The position numbers and the translations under genes are program-made. From Cloeon dipterum (lineage: Eukaryota; Arthropoda; Insecta; Ephemeroptera; Baetidae): a stretch of 64,000 bases of DNA. The stretch is from the NCBI RefSeq assembly GCF_949628265.1, contig NC_088788.1:23980335-24044334 (forward strand). Direction: 5' to 3'. This document shows, piece by piece, positions 1-18,157 of the stretch (positions are counted from its first letter, which is position 1; the number at the start of each line of letters is the position of its first letter). The notes beneath the pieces are model-generated. The model was not told the origin of the DNA and did not search any database. It saw only the letters and a list, made by a program, of their open reading frames with translations.

Positions 1-294
1 ACGCGTGAAATTCAATATGCAGAAATTAAATTTTACAGCCGGCACACTCATTAAATGCGCGAAACAGAAATAGCTTAGCGATCTGTGCTAGCAAAAGTTG
101 TACTGCCAAAAATAATCCGAGGTGCAGGTATACTTTTTCGCTATTTTTCTGCTCCGTGTAAAATTTAACCACGATTATCAGGATACATAAAAATTAATAA
201 ATAATGCAGATTTATCATACAGGCTATTACTGTTTGAAAGACAAATGGTCGAGCAGAATGGGAACAACGAACGAAAGAGCTCTCGATTTCTCAC
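1..294 (-). other. Intron 1 of the TMEM35A-like gene (continues off the left edge)
   Basis: AT-rich sequence after the exon 1 donor. No second exon is recognisable before the window edge. Confidence 0.5.
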
Positions 295-405
295 CAAGTC
301 TTTGTGCAGGTCTTTGCTTAGTTTGGGTGTGATCTTCATGATGCCCACGAAGATGAAAAAGAGTCCGAGAAGAATAGATAAACTTTTCAACACAATCGAC
401 GCCAT
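295..405 (-). CDS. TMEM35A/NACHO-like membrane protein, first coding exon (partial)
   Basis: This is the N-terminal 37 residues of a small DoxX-like membrane protein, read on the minus strand from ATG at 405 to a GTGAGA donor just below 295. The peptide has a hydrophobic first membrane segment (about residues 4-22, SIVLKSLSILLGLFFIFVG) followed by KITPKLSKDLHKDL. That order matches the start of TMEM35A/TMEM35B-type proteins, where a TM helix is followed by a K-x-T-P-x-x-SKD motif. TMEM35A (NACHO) is an ER chaperone for assembly of nicotinic acetylcholine receptors; function here is inferred from family only. The remaining exons lie beyond the left edge. The start sits 540 bp from the divergent SRSF2 start, so both probably share one promoter. 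TMEM35A versus 35B cannot be settled from one exon. Confidence 0.68.
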
Positions 406-944
406 CCTTTCTATTTCTCTGTGAAAAAATAGTCGGGTTCAGCTCAGGTTTGATTTGTAGCGTATCAAACGAGCGGACGATTTTTTGCCTGGCCGAATCC
501 TCTCTGTGACGTCACGCCCACATTGTAAACTTGAACCAGCATGTCAGCGCAAAACGCAGTGACGCTAGCGAAGTTAATCCTCAACTGAAATTTTAACAAC
601 TACTGATGCTATCAAAAAATTAGAGCGTTAAATTTTGATATTTTCCCATTATTTATTACGTTTGCTACAATTTTTCATACTTTGCCTATAGCATGTTAAT
701 GTTAATGAATATCGCGAACGTTTAAAGGCGCATTGTGATATTCGCCGTTCAATTTTTTCACCCAACACTAGTGACATCTATATCCGGCAGGTGTCGACGC
801 GAAACTACTACATACCAAAGAGTTCAAAAGCGCCGGCGCCGCCATATTGTTTGTGCACGCCGCTTCGATCGATACACCGCTACTACTGTTCAATTCGAGG
901 AATCGAGGCAATTTTCAATTCGGACGAAATCTTCTGCAGCTGAA
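406..944. promoter_or_regulatory. Divergent promoter between the TMEM35A-like gene and SRSF2
   Basis: These 539 bp separate two head-to-head start codons. A perfect palindromic CRE, TGACGTCA, sits at 507-514, followed by a GC-box-like CACGCCCAC. On the SRSF2 side there is a GCCGCCATATTG stretch near 838-849, resembling a YY1-type CCAT motif. Divergent housekeeping pairs often share such TATA-poor promoters. An open frame runs from 735 into SRSF2, but its extra N-terminus has no family support and I treat it as 5' UTR. Confidence 0.5.
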
Positions 945-1987
945 ATGAGTTACGGAAGGCCTCCGCCCAGTATTGAGGGAATGGTGTCCCTGAAGGTGGA
1001 CAACTTGACGTACAGGACCACCCCCGAAGATTTGCGTCGCGTGTTTGAAAAGTACGGCGAAGTTGGAGATATTTACATCCCGCGCGATAGATTCTCCAGG
1101 GAAAGCCGGGGATTCGCTTTCGTCCGGTAAATTTTCTTTCGCTTATTGCTTTTACATTATTTTACTGATACATACAGTTTGCCTCATAATTGTAGATATT
1201 AATTTGAATATTTTATGGAAAAGTCAGTTTTCGCCGCCGAGTTACATACATACACACAGTTTACGCCAACCCCACTTTAACATCGGATTCTCATAAGAAC
1301 TGGCGAGATGTGTAACCCGGCAGAAACTTAAACTTTACCATATATTATGTACATAGATACAGTCAAGATACATTATTTTTAATGGTGGCCAATGTACATT
1401 ATGTAGTCGTTTCGGCCTGGCTAAATGCATTTTGCATAATTTACATCACAGATCACACTGACAATTCCATCGGCATGAGTTTAAAGATTGTCAATTTTAA
1501 AATGTATTTCTAACGTGCATGTAATGAAAATTTATTTTTCATGCTTGTACAATGTCATTTATGTTAATATTTCTAGATTCTATGACAAGCGTGACGCTGA
1601 AGACGCACTTGACGCCATGGATGGCAGGATTCTTGACGGAAGGGAGTTGCGCGTGCAGATGGCCCGTTACGGGCGACCTTCTTCACCGTACCGAAGGCAT
1701 GGCAGGTAAAGCTCAAAAATAGCCCGTGTTAAATACATATCATTTGATTATACTCTGCTGTGCATTGTAGATCCAGGCGAGGAGGACGCAGCCGTTCCAG
1801 ATCGCGTTCCCGTTCTCGGAGGAGCCGCAGCAGAAGCCGTAGCCGTCGCAGGTCTTACAGTCGCTCCAGGTCTAGGTCTGATAGCAAGAGTTCTCGCGGG
1901 AAGAGTCCTAGGAAGGGCAGCCGCTCTCCAGAACGAGAAAAGAGTGGCAGCCGCGACCGCAGCCGTTCTCGTTCAAAGTCTCACTAA
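945..1987 (+). CDS. SRSF2: Serine/arginine-rich splicing factor 2 (SC35)
   Basis: SR protein that binds exonic enhancers and helps recruit U1/U2 snRNPs in the nucleus. Coding exons are 945-1126, 1577-1705 and 1771-1987 (175 aa), all with GT-AG junctions that keep the frame (phase 2 at both). The RRM spans about residues 14-92, with RNP2-like LKVDNL and RNP1 RGFAFVRF split by intron 1. [15 protein letters not shown] follows, then an RS domain with long SR dipeptide runs ending in KSH. The sequence [20 protein letters not shown] is nearly invariant across animal SRSF2. ATG 945 gives the expected short N-terminus (MSYGRPPPS). The length is slightly shorter than human SRSF2 (221 aa) and Drosophila SC35 (195 aa), mainly in the RS tail. 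A poly(A) signal lies close downstream, and further splice sites lie in the 3' flank. Confidence 0.95.
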
Positions 1988-1997
1988 TTATGAGGAG

Positions 1998-2774
1998 GTA
2001 ATATGAAGTTCACATTATTATCGCAATTAAAGTGGGGGTGAATAAAATTTTGTGTTAACGATAAACAAGCTTATTTTCACCGGTCTTCTTAAACGATGTG
2101 GCAGCGACCAATCCCAGTATCTTTGTAGCAAAAATCGGCTAATTAATTCAAGCAAAAATCGAAAATCAACCCTTTTGTGGGGGCTGACACAGCAAAATAT
2201 CAAACTAAGGTGGGGGTTTAATTGTCATTGAATTCCTTAATCCGGTTTGAGATATTTAACTTTTATTGGTGGCTTTGCTTCAACTTTACCTCGGTGATAT
2301 TAATCAACTTACCTTTTGCTATGTTTTCAGACTCGCAAGTGGACTTCTGTGTGAACACGCCGTCTGAAGCTGAAGAACTAACTCATGTCAGCGCAGGGGG
2401 AAGGGGTAGGAAAGAGTAAGCGGTAGGAGGTGCTGTAGGTGCTCCCTGCCAGGTACTTAGCCTTTCCACCACTCAACACAATCATTCCCCTGGGAGTCCA
2501 CTTTGCGAAAGAAACGCAACGGTGTAAAATGAACAGCTATACTATCCAGATTAATTGTGTAAAACACTCGATCAGAGTGACTTTTCTATGGTCAACTATG
2601 TGCACAACGCACAAGCTATCTTGCGAGGTGACCTTGTCCAGTTCTAAATGGGATGGAAATGAAAATCTGTTTTTAATTGTCTTGTAATAAGAGTACAATA
2701 GCATAATCATCGGCTAAAGCTGAGAGCCGCAAATCTATTTTAGTCTGTCAACAATCCATTGGTTTCCTTTTCAG
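1998..2774 (+). promoter_or_regulatory. Candidate alternatively spliced SRSF2 3' UTR cassette
   Basis: Just after the stop codon is a usable donor, GAG|GTAATA (GT at 1998). An acceptor follows a pyrimidine-rich stretch ending TGTTTTCAG at 2330. An exon of 122 nt (2331-2452) would end at the donor CCAG|GTACTT, and the next acceptor, CCTTTTCAG, ends at 2774. Mammalian SRSF2 regulates its own level by splicing in the 3' UTR, which makes the mRNA an NMD target; the layout here is compatible with that. The splice sites are seen. Their use is inference. Confidence 0.35.
2041..2046 (+). terminator. Poly(A) signal of SRSF2, proximal
   Basis: AATAAA 54 nt after the SRSF2 stop codon, followed by TG-rich sequence (TTTTGTGTTAACG). 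It would define the short 3' UTR isoform. Confidence 0.6.
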
Positions 2775-4574
2775 TCTCACTAGAAATAATGAAAATCATT
2801 GTACATTATATATATGGATATTCGATGAAGTGCTAACCCTCGTTTTTTAACTGCAGGCGCGGGTGATGTATCAGAGAAAGCAGTGTTGCTGTTGTGCAGC
2901 TGTTGCTGTGCGGGGGTTTGGAGACTCGAGTTGCAGTCGTGGCTGATTATCCTTACCCTTTCACCTTGCACCCATGATCCCATCCGTTCTGCCCTGTGAA
3001 ATGTTGCGACCAAACGGGGCTTAAATCCTAAAGCAACCTTTGATTTGCGCCCTGCTCTGCGTGGGCCCAAATCAAATGCGAAATTATTCACAAACAAACA
3101 CATAATTTTATCTGTTAAGGACAAAAGTTCTCCACACCCTAAAAGGGGGGCGTTAAACCGATTATTTTTCTGCGCATGGTTTATTATTTTTGGTTAATAG
3201 CAGGTCATTTAGTCTTAAGTGGTAAGTAAGCCATCAAGAGTATTATTTTTCCGTACCCTGGAGAGGAAACAAGAGAGAAAACGCTATTACTATGAGCCAG
3301 ATGCAGCGAGTTCTCCAAGTTGTATTAATTGCGGTTTAATAAAACTGACAGATTCATCATGATTTAAATTGCTACGTCATTTTATTGTACCCAAGTTAGA
3401 GGTTAACGAGTGATTATAACGAAAACAAAAAAATAATTGTGAAAGTAGCATTGTTTTTATGTCAATGTTAAGAACACTGAAAATAAGTGAAGCAATGAAA
3501 ATAGCATAAATATGCTGTCAGAAAATCAAAGCTGAAAAGAACAGTAGTCTCAAAGAATTTTGACGAAAGTGGCGGTGTAGGAAAAAGCCTTGTATCTCGC
3601 GTTGAGGCCCTATCCTCATTATTACGTAAGTATCAGTTTGCCAATTGAATTGCATACGGTAAAAGAATTAAGCATGCACGAGGAGACCATTTTCAAGTTT
3701 TCACAAATCTTACAAATATTTTAAAAGATTTCATCTGTGCAAGGGTAAATTCGAAAAGGGGAATCAATTTCAAATTAAAAGAAATGCAACGCTTGGTACA
3801 CCATTTTACCAAATTATGTAATAATACTACATTTCGTTTCCCAAACACAATCTTTAATTAGAACTCGAAAAATTAAATACATTTTCATGATTATTCATTA
3901 TACGTAATTGGCTGCGAGGAATTTTAAAGTTTTTTTAAGTTTATTGTTCTGACTTATGATTTAAATAATTCGTTATCTGTTATGGATTTTCTCCAATAAT
4001 TATAAAAATATTAGAGAATATCATTATTGTTCGTCCATCAAAATAAGTTAAAAACACAAAAATAAAGATTCCCGCTGATGGGCGCTCGAACTTCCGCGCC
4101 ACGTAGTTTTGAAAAAGCATTCATGGAGGACTCACACTTTTCGCCCAACTCGGGATAGGGCATTAACATTGATTCTTCCCATCAAACCGAGAAGTGTAAA
4201 GTGATCGGAAAGCGTGATTCCACCTTAGTAACGCACTCTAGTGGTAGGCTCTCTCACTACATTCACATTATATTCTAGTGGTCGCCATTTTGTTTATTTT
4301 CCTTAAGAAGCAATATAATCGTGTCTTGTGTGCGAGCGGAGGGTGCGTTGCAAATAAAAATTAATATCTGCAGGACAAGAATAATATATGGTTGGGTGGA
4401 TTCCCCTGGAAACAGGGGTGGAAAACGGCAGCAGACATTGGGCGCATCGCGAGCAAGCACGTTAAAGTGACTGTATCCGGTAAAAACAGTCTTCACAGCA
4501 GCAGTCAGCCTGCCAAAACTTGCTCGGCCACCCTGAAGAAATCCAAACCTACCGAGACCGCGTCCAGCGAGACG
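2775..4574. other. Intergenic: SRSF2 3' flank to USP7 5' UTR
   Basis: AT-rich between about 3120 and 4080, with no coding exon I can support. The last 300 nt form the likely USP7 promoter and leader. CGCCATTTTG near 4282 resembles a YY1-type site common in TATA-less housekeeping promoters. The frame open upstream of the USP7 ATG (from 4392) lacks conservation and is probably leader. Confidence 0.5.
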
Positions 4575-11793
<7,219 letters not shown>

Positions 11794-12358
11794 TTCATCC
11801 GAGAAGAGCATCACATTTAAGCAGCGTAGGAATTGATTAATACCAAAAACAAAGAAAACTGATTTCAGTAAACACATGATTAATCTTGTTATGGTTGGCG
11901 TCTCGGTTCACTTGAAAAACAGTAAATAACGTTCTTCAAAATAAGTTGGTTTTGTTTCTCCACTATCTGCTGCCATAGCAATACTACTACTTCTAAACAT
12001 TTGTAATGGATCTTTCCTAAAGTTACTAATTGCTTTGCAATCGAAATGGTAATTATTATTAAAACATTTTGTGACTGATTTGATGCCAACATTTCCTTAA
12101 GTAAATTCAAAAATTGAATGAAGTCGTTCCACCCAAACCAGTAGTTTCAAATCCTCTAGGAGATCATGCTAATTTAATACAATACCTGCCAGTCATGCTG
12201 ATTTCCTATTTTTACCTGCTTTGCTTCCCCAAGCAAACCGTGATTGATTTTTTTTATTTTTTTTCGGTTATCTTAAAGCTGGTTTTATAAATAAGCAACA
12301 TACGCGCATATATAAAATTGAAATTTCATTAGTTATGAATGCCTTGTTGTATTTTGTA

Positions 12359-12364
12359 AATAAA
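12359..12364 (+). terminator. Poly(A) signal of USP7
   Basis: AATAAA with downstream GT-rich sequence (ATGTGTGGG). It is the best placed signal between the USP7 stop and the IFT27 3' end. Confidence 0.5.
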
Positions 12365-12781
12365 AATGTGTGGGTAAATGGACTTGTGGAGAGACTTGGT
12401 TATTTTTTAAACAACTGAAAACAGCTTCAGATGTTTTTACTTGGCAGAAGTGGGTCTTGCAGCACTCTGCATTGTTAACTGAATTTAAACACTCAAGGCA
12501 ACTTCATTTAATTGTTTCCCCCATTCCTCGTCGTCTTTTTGCTTCCTAATTAATATCTAGTGATAATAAGTAAAATTCTTCAACTTGGTTTCGTCTGGCA
12601 TTTTATGAAGCTTTTGTGAGGATTAATTTTTTTGCACATTTTTATGTTTTCCAGAAATTTTTAAAACTGCTCTTGCTGTTGATTACGATGCTAAATGCTG
12701 TATTTATTATTATTTATGGTATTAAGATGTAAATTAACATCAAACGAAATGATTCAACGCGTCGCATTTGACTTCAATTAT

Positions 12782-12787
12782 TTTATT
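12782..12787 (-). terminator. Poly(A) signal of IFT27
   Basis: AATAAA on the minus strand, about 92 nt after the stop codon. Confidence 0.45.
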
Positions 12788-12878
12788 GTAAGAGGCAAAT
12801 TAACTTGAATTAAAGTGAAGTAATAAAACACTACATTTTTAAGACAAAAATAGCTGAAGTTTGAATGATTCTGCAGTA

Positions 12879-13681
12879 CTACTCGAGTAAATACTGCGCC
12901 ATGGCTGTGAAAACTTCATGAACACCTTCATAGTTTTTCTGAAAAAAAAATCCCATTAATTTTTAATACATGTATCGGCATAATTAAACTTACTGCAGAT
13001 CCTTCAACAGCGCTTGAAATTCCGAATTTTTTCATAATTTCATCTTTTGAACTGTTATCTGTGTAAACAGTTCTCCTGTTGTGTAAGTCAGTTTTGTTCC
13101 CAAATAAGAAAATAGGTTTGGAAACAGCAGCATTTGTTTCAGAGAAGAGTTGAATCCACTCTTTCAAGTTTTCAAATGATGATTCTGAGGTCACATCGTA
13201 TACAAGAAGCAATACATCGCAATTCTTAATCTGAAATGCCTAAAAATAGTTCAGTTTGAAAGATACACATTATTTCGTAGTTTACGCATTTCTTGACGAC
13301 ATCGGTATAAATATCATGTCCAGAAGTGTCATATATTACAAATTGTACTTTACTGTCAGCATTTTCGCCAGGGATAGAAAATATTTTCGAAGAGATGTCT
13401 ATACTGAAGGTCTGGAAGTAAACACATTTGATTTAAGGTTGAATTGCACAGCTTGGAAATACTACCAAACTGTAAGTCTTAGGAAATTTGCCACCATCGC
13501 TCATGAACATTTGGGAGACAGCAGTTTTTCCAGTTAAGGGGTCTCCTATAAAAGAAAAAATTATTTATCATACAAATGACTAAATGTGGATGATATGTAT
13601 AGAACCATTTTGCGATTTATGATACTCTTTTAAATTAAACATACCCATTATGAAGCAGTTAAATGACCTGATATCAATCAT
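12879..13681 (-). CDS. IFT27: Intraflagellar transport protein 27 (Rab-like small GTPase)
   Basis: IFT-B component that pairs with IFT25 and links BBSome cargo export from cilia. Minus-strand exons are 13681-13645, 13545-13466, 13411-13286, 13230-12994 and 12938-12879, giving 179 aa (human 186). Visible GTPase motifs are the P-loop GDPLTGKT (residues 13-20), switch II DTSGH, and NKTD for guanine specificity. The stretch KTYSLTFSIDISSKIFSIPG aligns without gaps to human [20 protein letters not shown], which fixes exon 2 to exon 3 splicing at TTG|GTAGTA. The exon 4 acceptor is set at 13230 because it keeps the family's length; a second acceptor upstream would add AFQ. There is no C-terminal prenylation cysteine, as expected for IFT27. 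Ordinary Rab identity is less likely because of the GDP P-loop and short tail. Confidence 0.88.
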
Positions 13682-14560
13682 GATTAGCAAGCAAACACGG
13701 AGATAATGTTTCAACAAAGTGGATAAACCTCAAGAGAATTTTGCATGCAGATAAATTGTGATATTTTTCATGAACAGCGCGCGCTTGAAGGAATGTGTAC
13801 CGTTTGAAAAACAGACCCAAGCAGTCCGGCAACAATTTTTTCAAAGAAGACTTCCGGATTTAATGATTATTTCAAACACATAATGGTCTTCTATTTTCAG
13901 CATTTAATATAAATTCCTACAGTGTCTTCCCGATTCCTGTTCTGAAAACGTTTTCAATACCAGAGTGAATTCATTGACAAAATTATGTTGGCACAAGCGT
14001 GGAAAGGGTTGCTGTTTTGCAGCCTGGCACAGGAGCAGCAGCTGCAGCTCCCAGACACCAAGAGCAAAACAGTTTAATAACTTATTTATAACTACTGAAA
14101 TTCCTGCAATTAAAAAAGAAGCCTATATTTTCTACGCAGCCAACATGGAAAGAAAATTTGCTGGGAAATCCAAACAGTCGTGCTAATTTGACTACACAAT
14201 TAAGGGCAATTTGCAATCGAATGACAATTCAATGCATCACAAAACAGCACGCCTACCGCTACAATATGGTTTGTGCATTTACCTTATGATAAATTCATAA
14301 TTCATGGTATTTAGACAGCTAGTCGGACTCCCTCGGAGTTTTAAATTTTCCACTTTGCATGCACATAGTAGTGTGGATTTAATTCAGTTTTGCAGGCGTT
14401 AGTTTGCTTAAGGCCTTTCATTCAAGAGGTTCAATTTAGACTTATTTTACAGATTCACCTTAATTCAGTATAATATGGAGTTGCTTGAAAACTATCTTTA
14501 AATGAAGAGAAGGATCTTCCAGGGCAGCAATACAATTGATATTTCCTACGGCAAATAAAC
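13682..14560. other. Divergent spacer between IFT27 and the zinc-finger gene
   Basis: 879 bp between two head-to-head starts, presumably carrying both promoters and leaders. No clear TATA box or other motif stands out. The small frame at 13965-14186 is not conserved-looking. Confidence 0.45.
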
Positions 14561-16306
<1,746 letters not shown>

Positions 16307-16482
16307 TGCTCCCTTAATGTGTTGTTTTCACTACTGTGCCAAATTTTTATACCTGGCTGTTGGTTTTCAGTTTTCGCGTTGCGGCTAACACGTTTCCTAA
16401 AGTTGAATCCAATAACACTGCGAGTGATCTTGTGAACTAACATGATGTTATCCAATTTTTCGTCGTTATTCTTGTCATTGTA

Positions 16483-16488
16483 AATAAA
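16483..16488 (+). terminator. Poly(A) signal of the zinc-finger gene
   Basis: AATAAA 177 nt past the stop, in TGTAAATAAAAG. The 353-nt spacer to the convergent LicD-like stop codon at 16660 holds nothing else recognisable. Confidence 0.5.
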
Positions 16489-16659
16489 AGTAAAAAGTGA
16501 CCTTTCACAGCCAAGTTTAATTTGCAGGTAGATATGTTATAGAAAACAAGGACTTTATGCTTATAAATTTCTTTAATTGTTTGAATCTTTATCAAATACT
16601 TTTGATTCGCCTACATTGGCTTTTTAAGTTAAATTGAGTTCGGGATGGTATATTCTAAT

Positions 16660-17493
16660 CTAACAATTCTTTGGTATCACTTCCTTCCACCAGTTGTCAA
16701 TGTAGTGGTACTTTTGAATTTCCACGCCCTCCCTTGGCACTGGTAAGAAATAGCCGCCAAAATTTCTTTCTGGTAGAGGTGGTGTGACTAGGTTTGGTGG
16801 AAAGCATTCAAGTATTGCGATTCCTTCACAGTCTGGAGGCATGACTCTTCTTTTCCATCCCACTCTGCGCAGCATGCCTTTCCCGCCAGGCAGTCGTGCG
16901 GTCTTACTGTCTTCTTCAAATACGATTAGCTTCACAACTCCTCTTGCCACTGGAAGGAAAATTCCCTGTTAGCTTAAGTTGATTATAGCAACACGAATTT
17001 TCAATACATACAATCAGAGGGTGGGGTAGGAGCAAGATTCGAAACAGTGTACACGCCGTCCACAGAGTCGTACGACAGGTGCAACTGCTTGCGTCGGAAA
17101 GTGCTGAAAATAGACGCTTCGTCTTTCTGCATCAACTCCTCGTTGAGCACGCAAAACTCGACGTCGTTCTCCCAGGGCAAGGATCTAGAGATGCGAATCT
17201 GTCCCCAAAGGGCTCCATAGCAAAGGGCGTGCGTCAGGCCCAGATTCGAGAGCACGTCGTGCGTGTCTTTGGCAAGCTTGTGAAGCGCATCCTGAACATA
17301 AGGCAGAAATGGTGTATTAAGACTGCACTGTTATTTTTGAAAATTTGCAAATTTTTACTTGAAATTCTTCCGAGTTCTGGCAATTTTGAACAATGTAGTG
17401 ATCAGGACCATTTTGGCTCACGATCAGCCAGGTAGTCAGAATGAGTACGCCGAGTATCAACGTGAAAAGGATTTTTGAAGGAGTCAGTCGCAT
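16660..17493 (-). CDS. LicD-like type II membrane protein (fukutin/phosphocholine-transferase-type fold)
   Basis: Minus-strand exons 17493-17359, 17291-17012 and 16949-16660 encode 234 aa. Residues 1-6 are basic, followed by one hydrophobic anchor (about 7-25, KILFTLILGVLILTTWLIV), so it looks like a Golgi-type signal anchor. The lumenal part has a LicD-like nucleotidyltransferase core: CYGALWGQIR (69-78), matching the (C/Y)GTLLGAVR motif, then PWENDVEF (84-91), matching PWDDDVDI. LicD proteins transfer phosphocholine or phospho-ribitol-type groups onto glycans; fukutin and FKRP are animal relatives. Here the usual acidic triplet is E-N-D with a final E, so activity or metal binding may be altered. 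The protein is much shorter than FKRP. Substrate unknown. Its start faces the SLC17-like gene 664 bp away. Confidence 0.7.
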
Positions 17494-18157
17494 TGCGCGA
17501 TGGCACTCAGCTGCAGAAGATCGCCGACCAGAAGGATCTGAGACATTTTAATTAATTTTTCAATTGCATTCGGACAGAAAATCGACCCTGAGCAGCACTC
17601 ACCACGTTTTATCCATAACGACCGCGGAAACTCATTGTTCCCGTGACTTCAGAAAAAATCGAAGTGACCGCAATGTTTACATGTCATCTTCCCTTTGAAA
17701 GCCACGCTCCCTTTTCCGCATGGGCGTGCCGCACCGAACCACACAGTCATCCCCGCTGACTCCCGTCTCATCTGGTCAAGATGTCAACATTGTAGTCGAC
17801 ATCTGGCTGGCGATTTCGGCCGACCCGGCCACAATTCGCGAGAGTCGGCTTCAAGATGGAATAGACACGGTTGAGCACAATGCTGGCGACCCCTCCGAGC
17901 TCAGCGGACGCAAGTCCGGACGAGAAAACCGCAATTAAATCACACCTGCACTACACACAATCACTGACGGAAATTCCACATCATCAAAGGTGCTACTATT
18001 GATTTTTTGCAAGCGCTGCCCAATTATTAAAGACGTGACGTGCATATTTTGACTATTATAATTAAGGGTCAAACGTCACACATGCATACTAAGTCAACCT
18101 TTGCTTTTGTCGGTGCTGTCAAACTTAAAAATTCATATATTATGTAAATCAAGCGAA
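17494..18157. promoter_or_regulatory. Divergent spacer between the LicD-like gene and SLC17-like gene 1
   Basis: The first 450 bp are GC-richer than their surroundings, and the end near 18000-18157 is AT-rich. Both promoters must lie here. A 72-codon open frame at 17720-17938 has no family resemblance and is not called. Confidence 0.4.

Larger units (their letters stand above)
11794..12878. other. Convergent 3' flanks of USP7 and IFT27
   Basis: AT-rich 3' UTR and spacer. The plus-strand AATAAA at 12359-12364 lies about 565 nt after the USP7 stop and is followed by GTGTGGG. The minus-strand AATAAA (TTTATT at 12782-12787) lies about 92 nt beyond the IFT27 stop. No other gene is seen. Confidence 0.55.

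Noticed and set aside
735-944. Open frame extending SRSF2 70 codons upstream
   Set aside because: SRSF2 proteins start a few residues before the RRM; the upstream peptide has no family resemblance and starts inside the promoter region.
13965-14186. 73-codon plus-strand frame between IFT27 and the zinc-finger gene
   Set aside because: No domain, no splice context, and low-complexity content; probably leader or spacer.
17720-17938. 72-codon frame in the LicD/SLC17 divergent spacer
   Set aside because: GC-rich promoter-like DNA; the peptide is hydrophilic with no recognisable feature.
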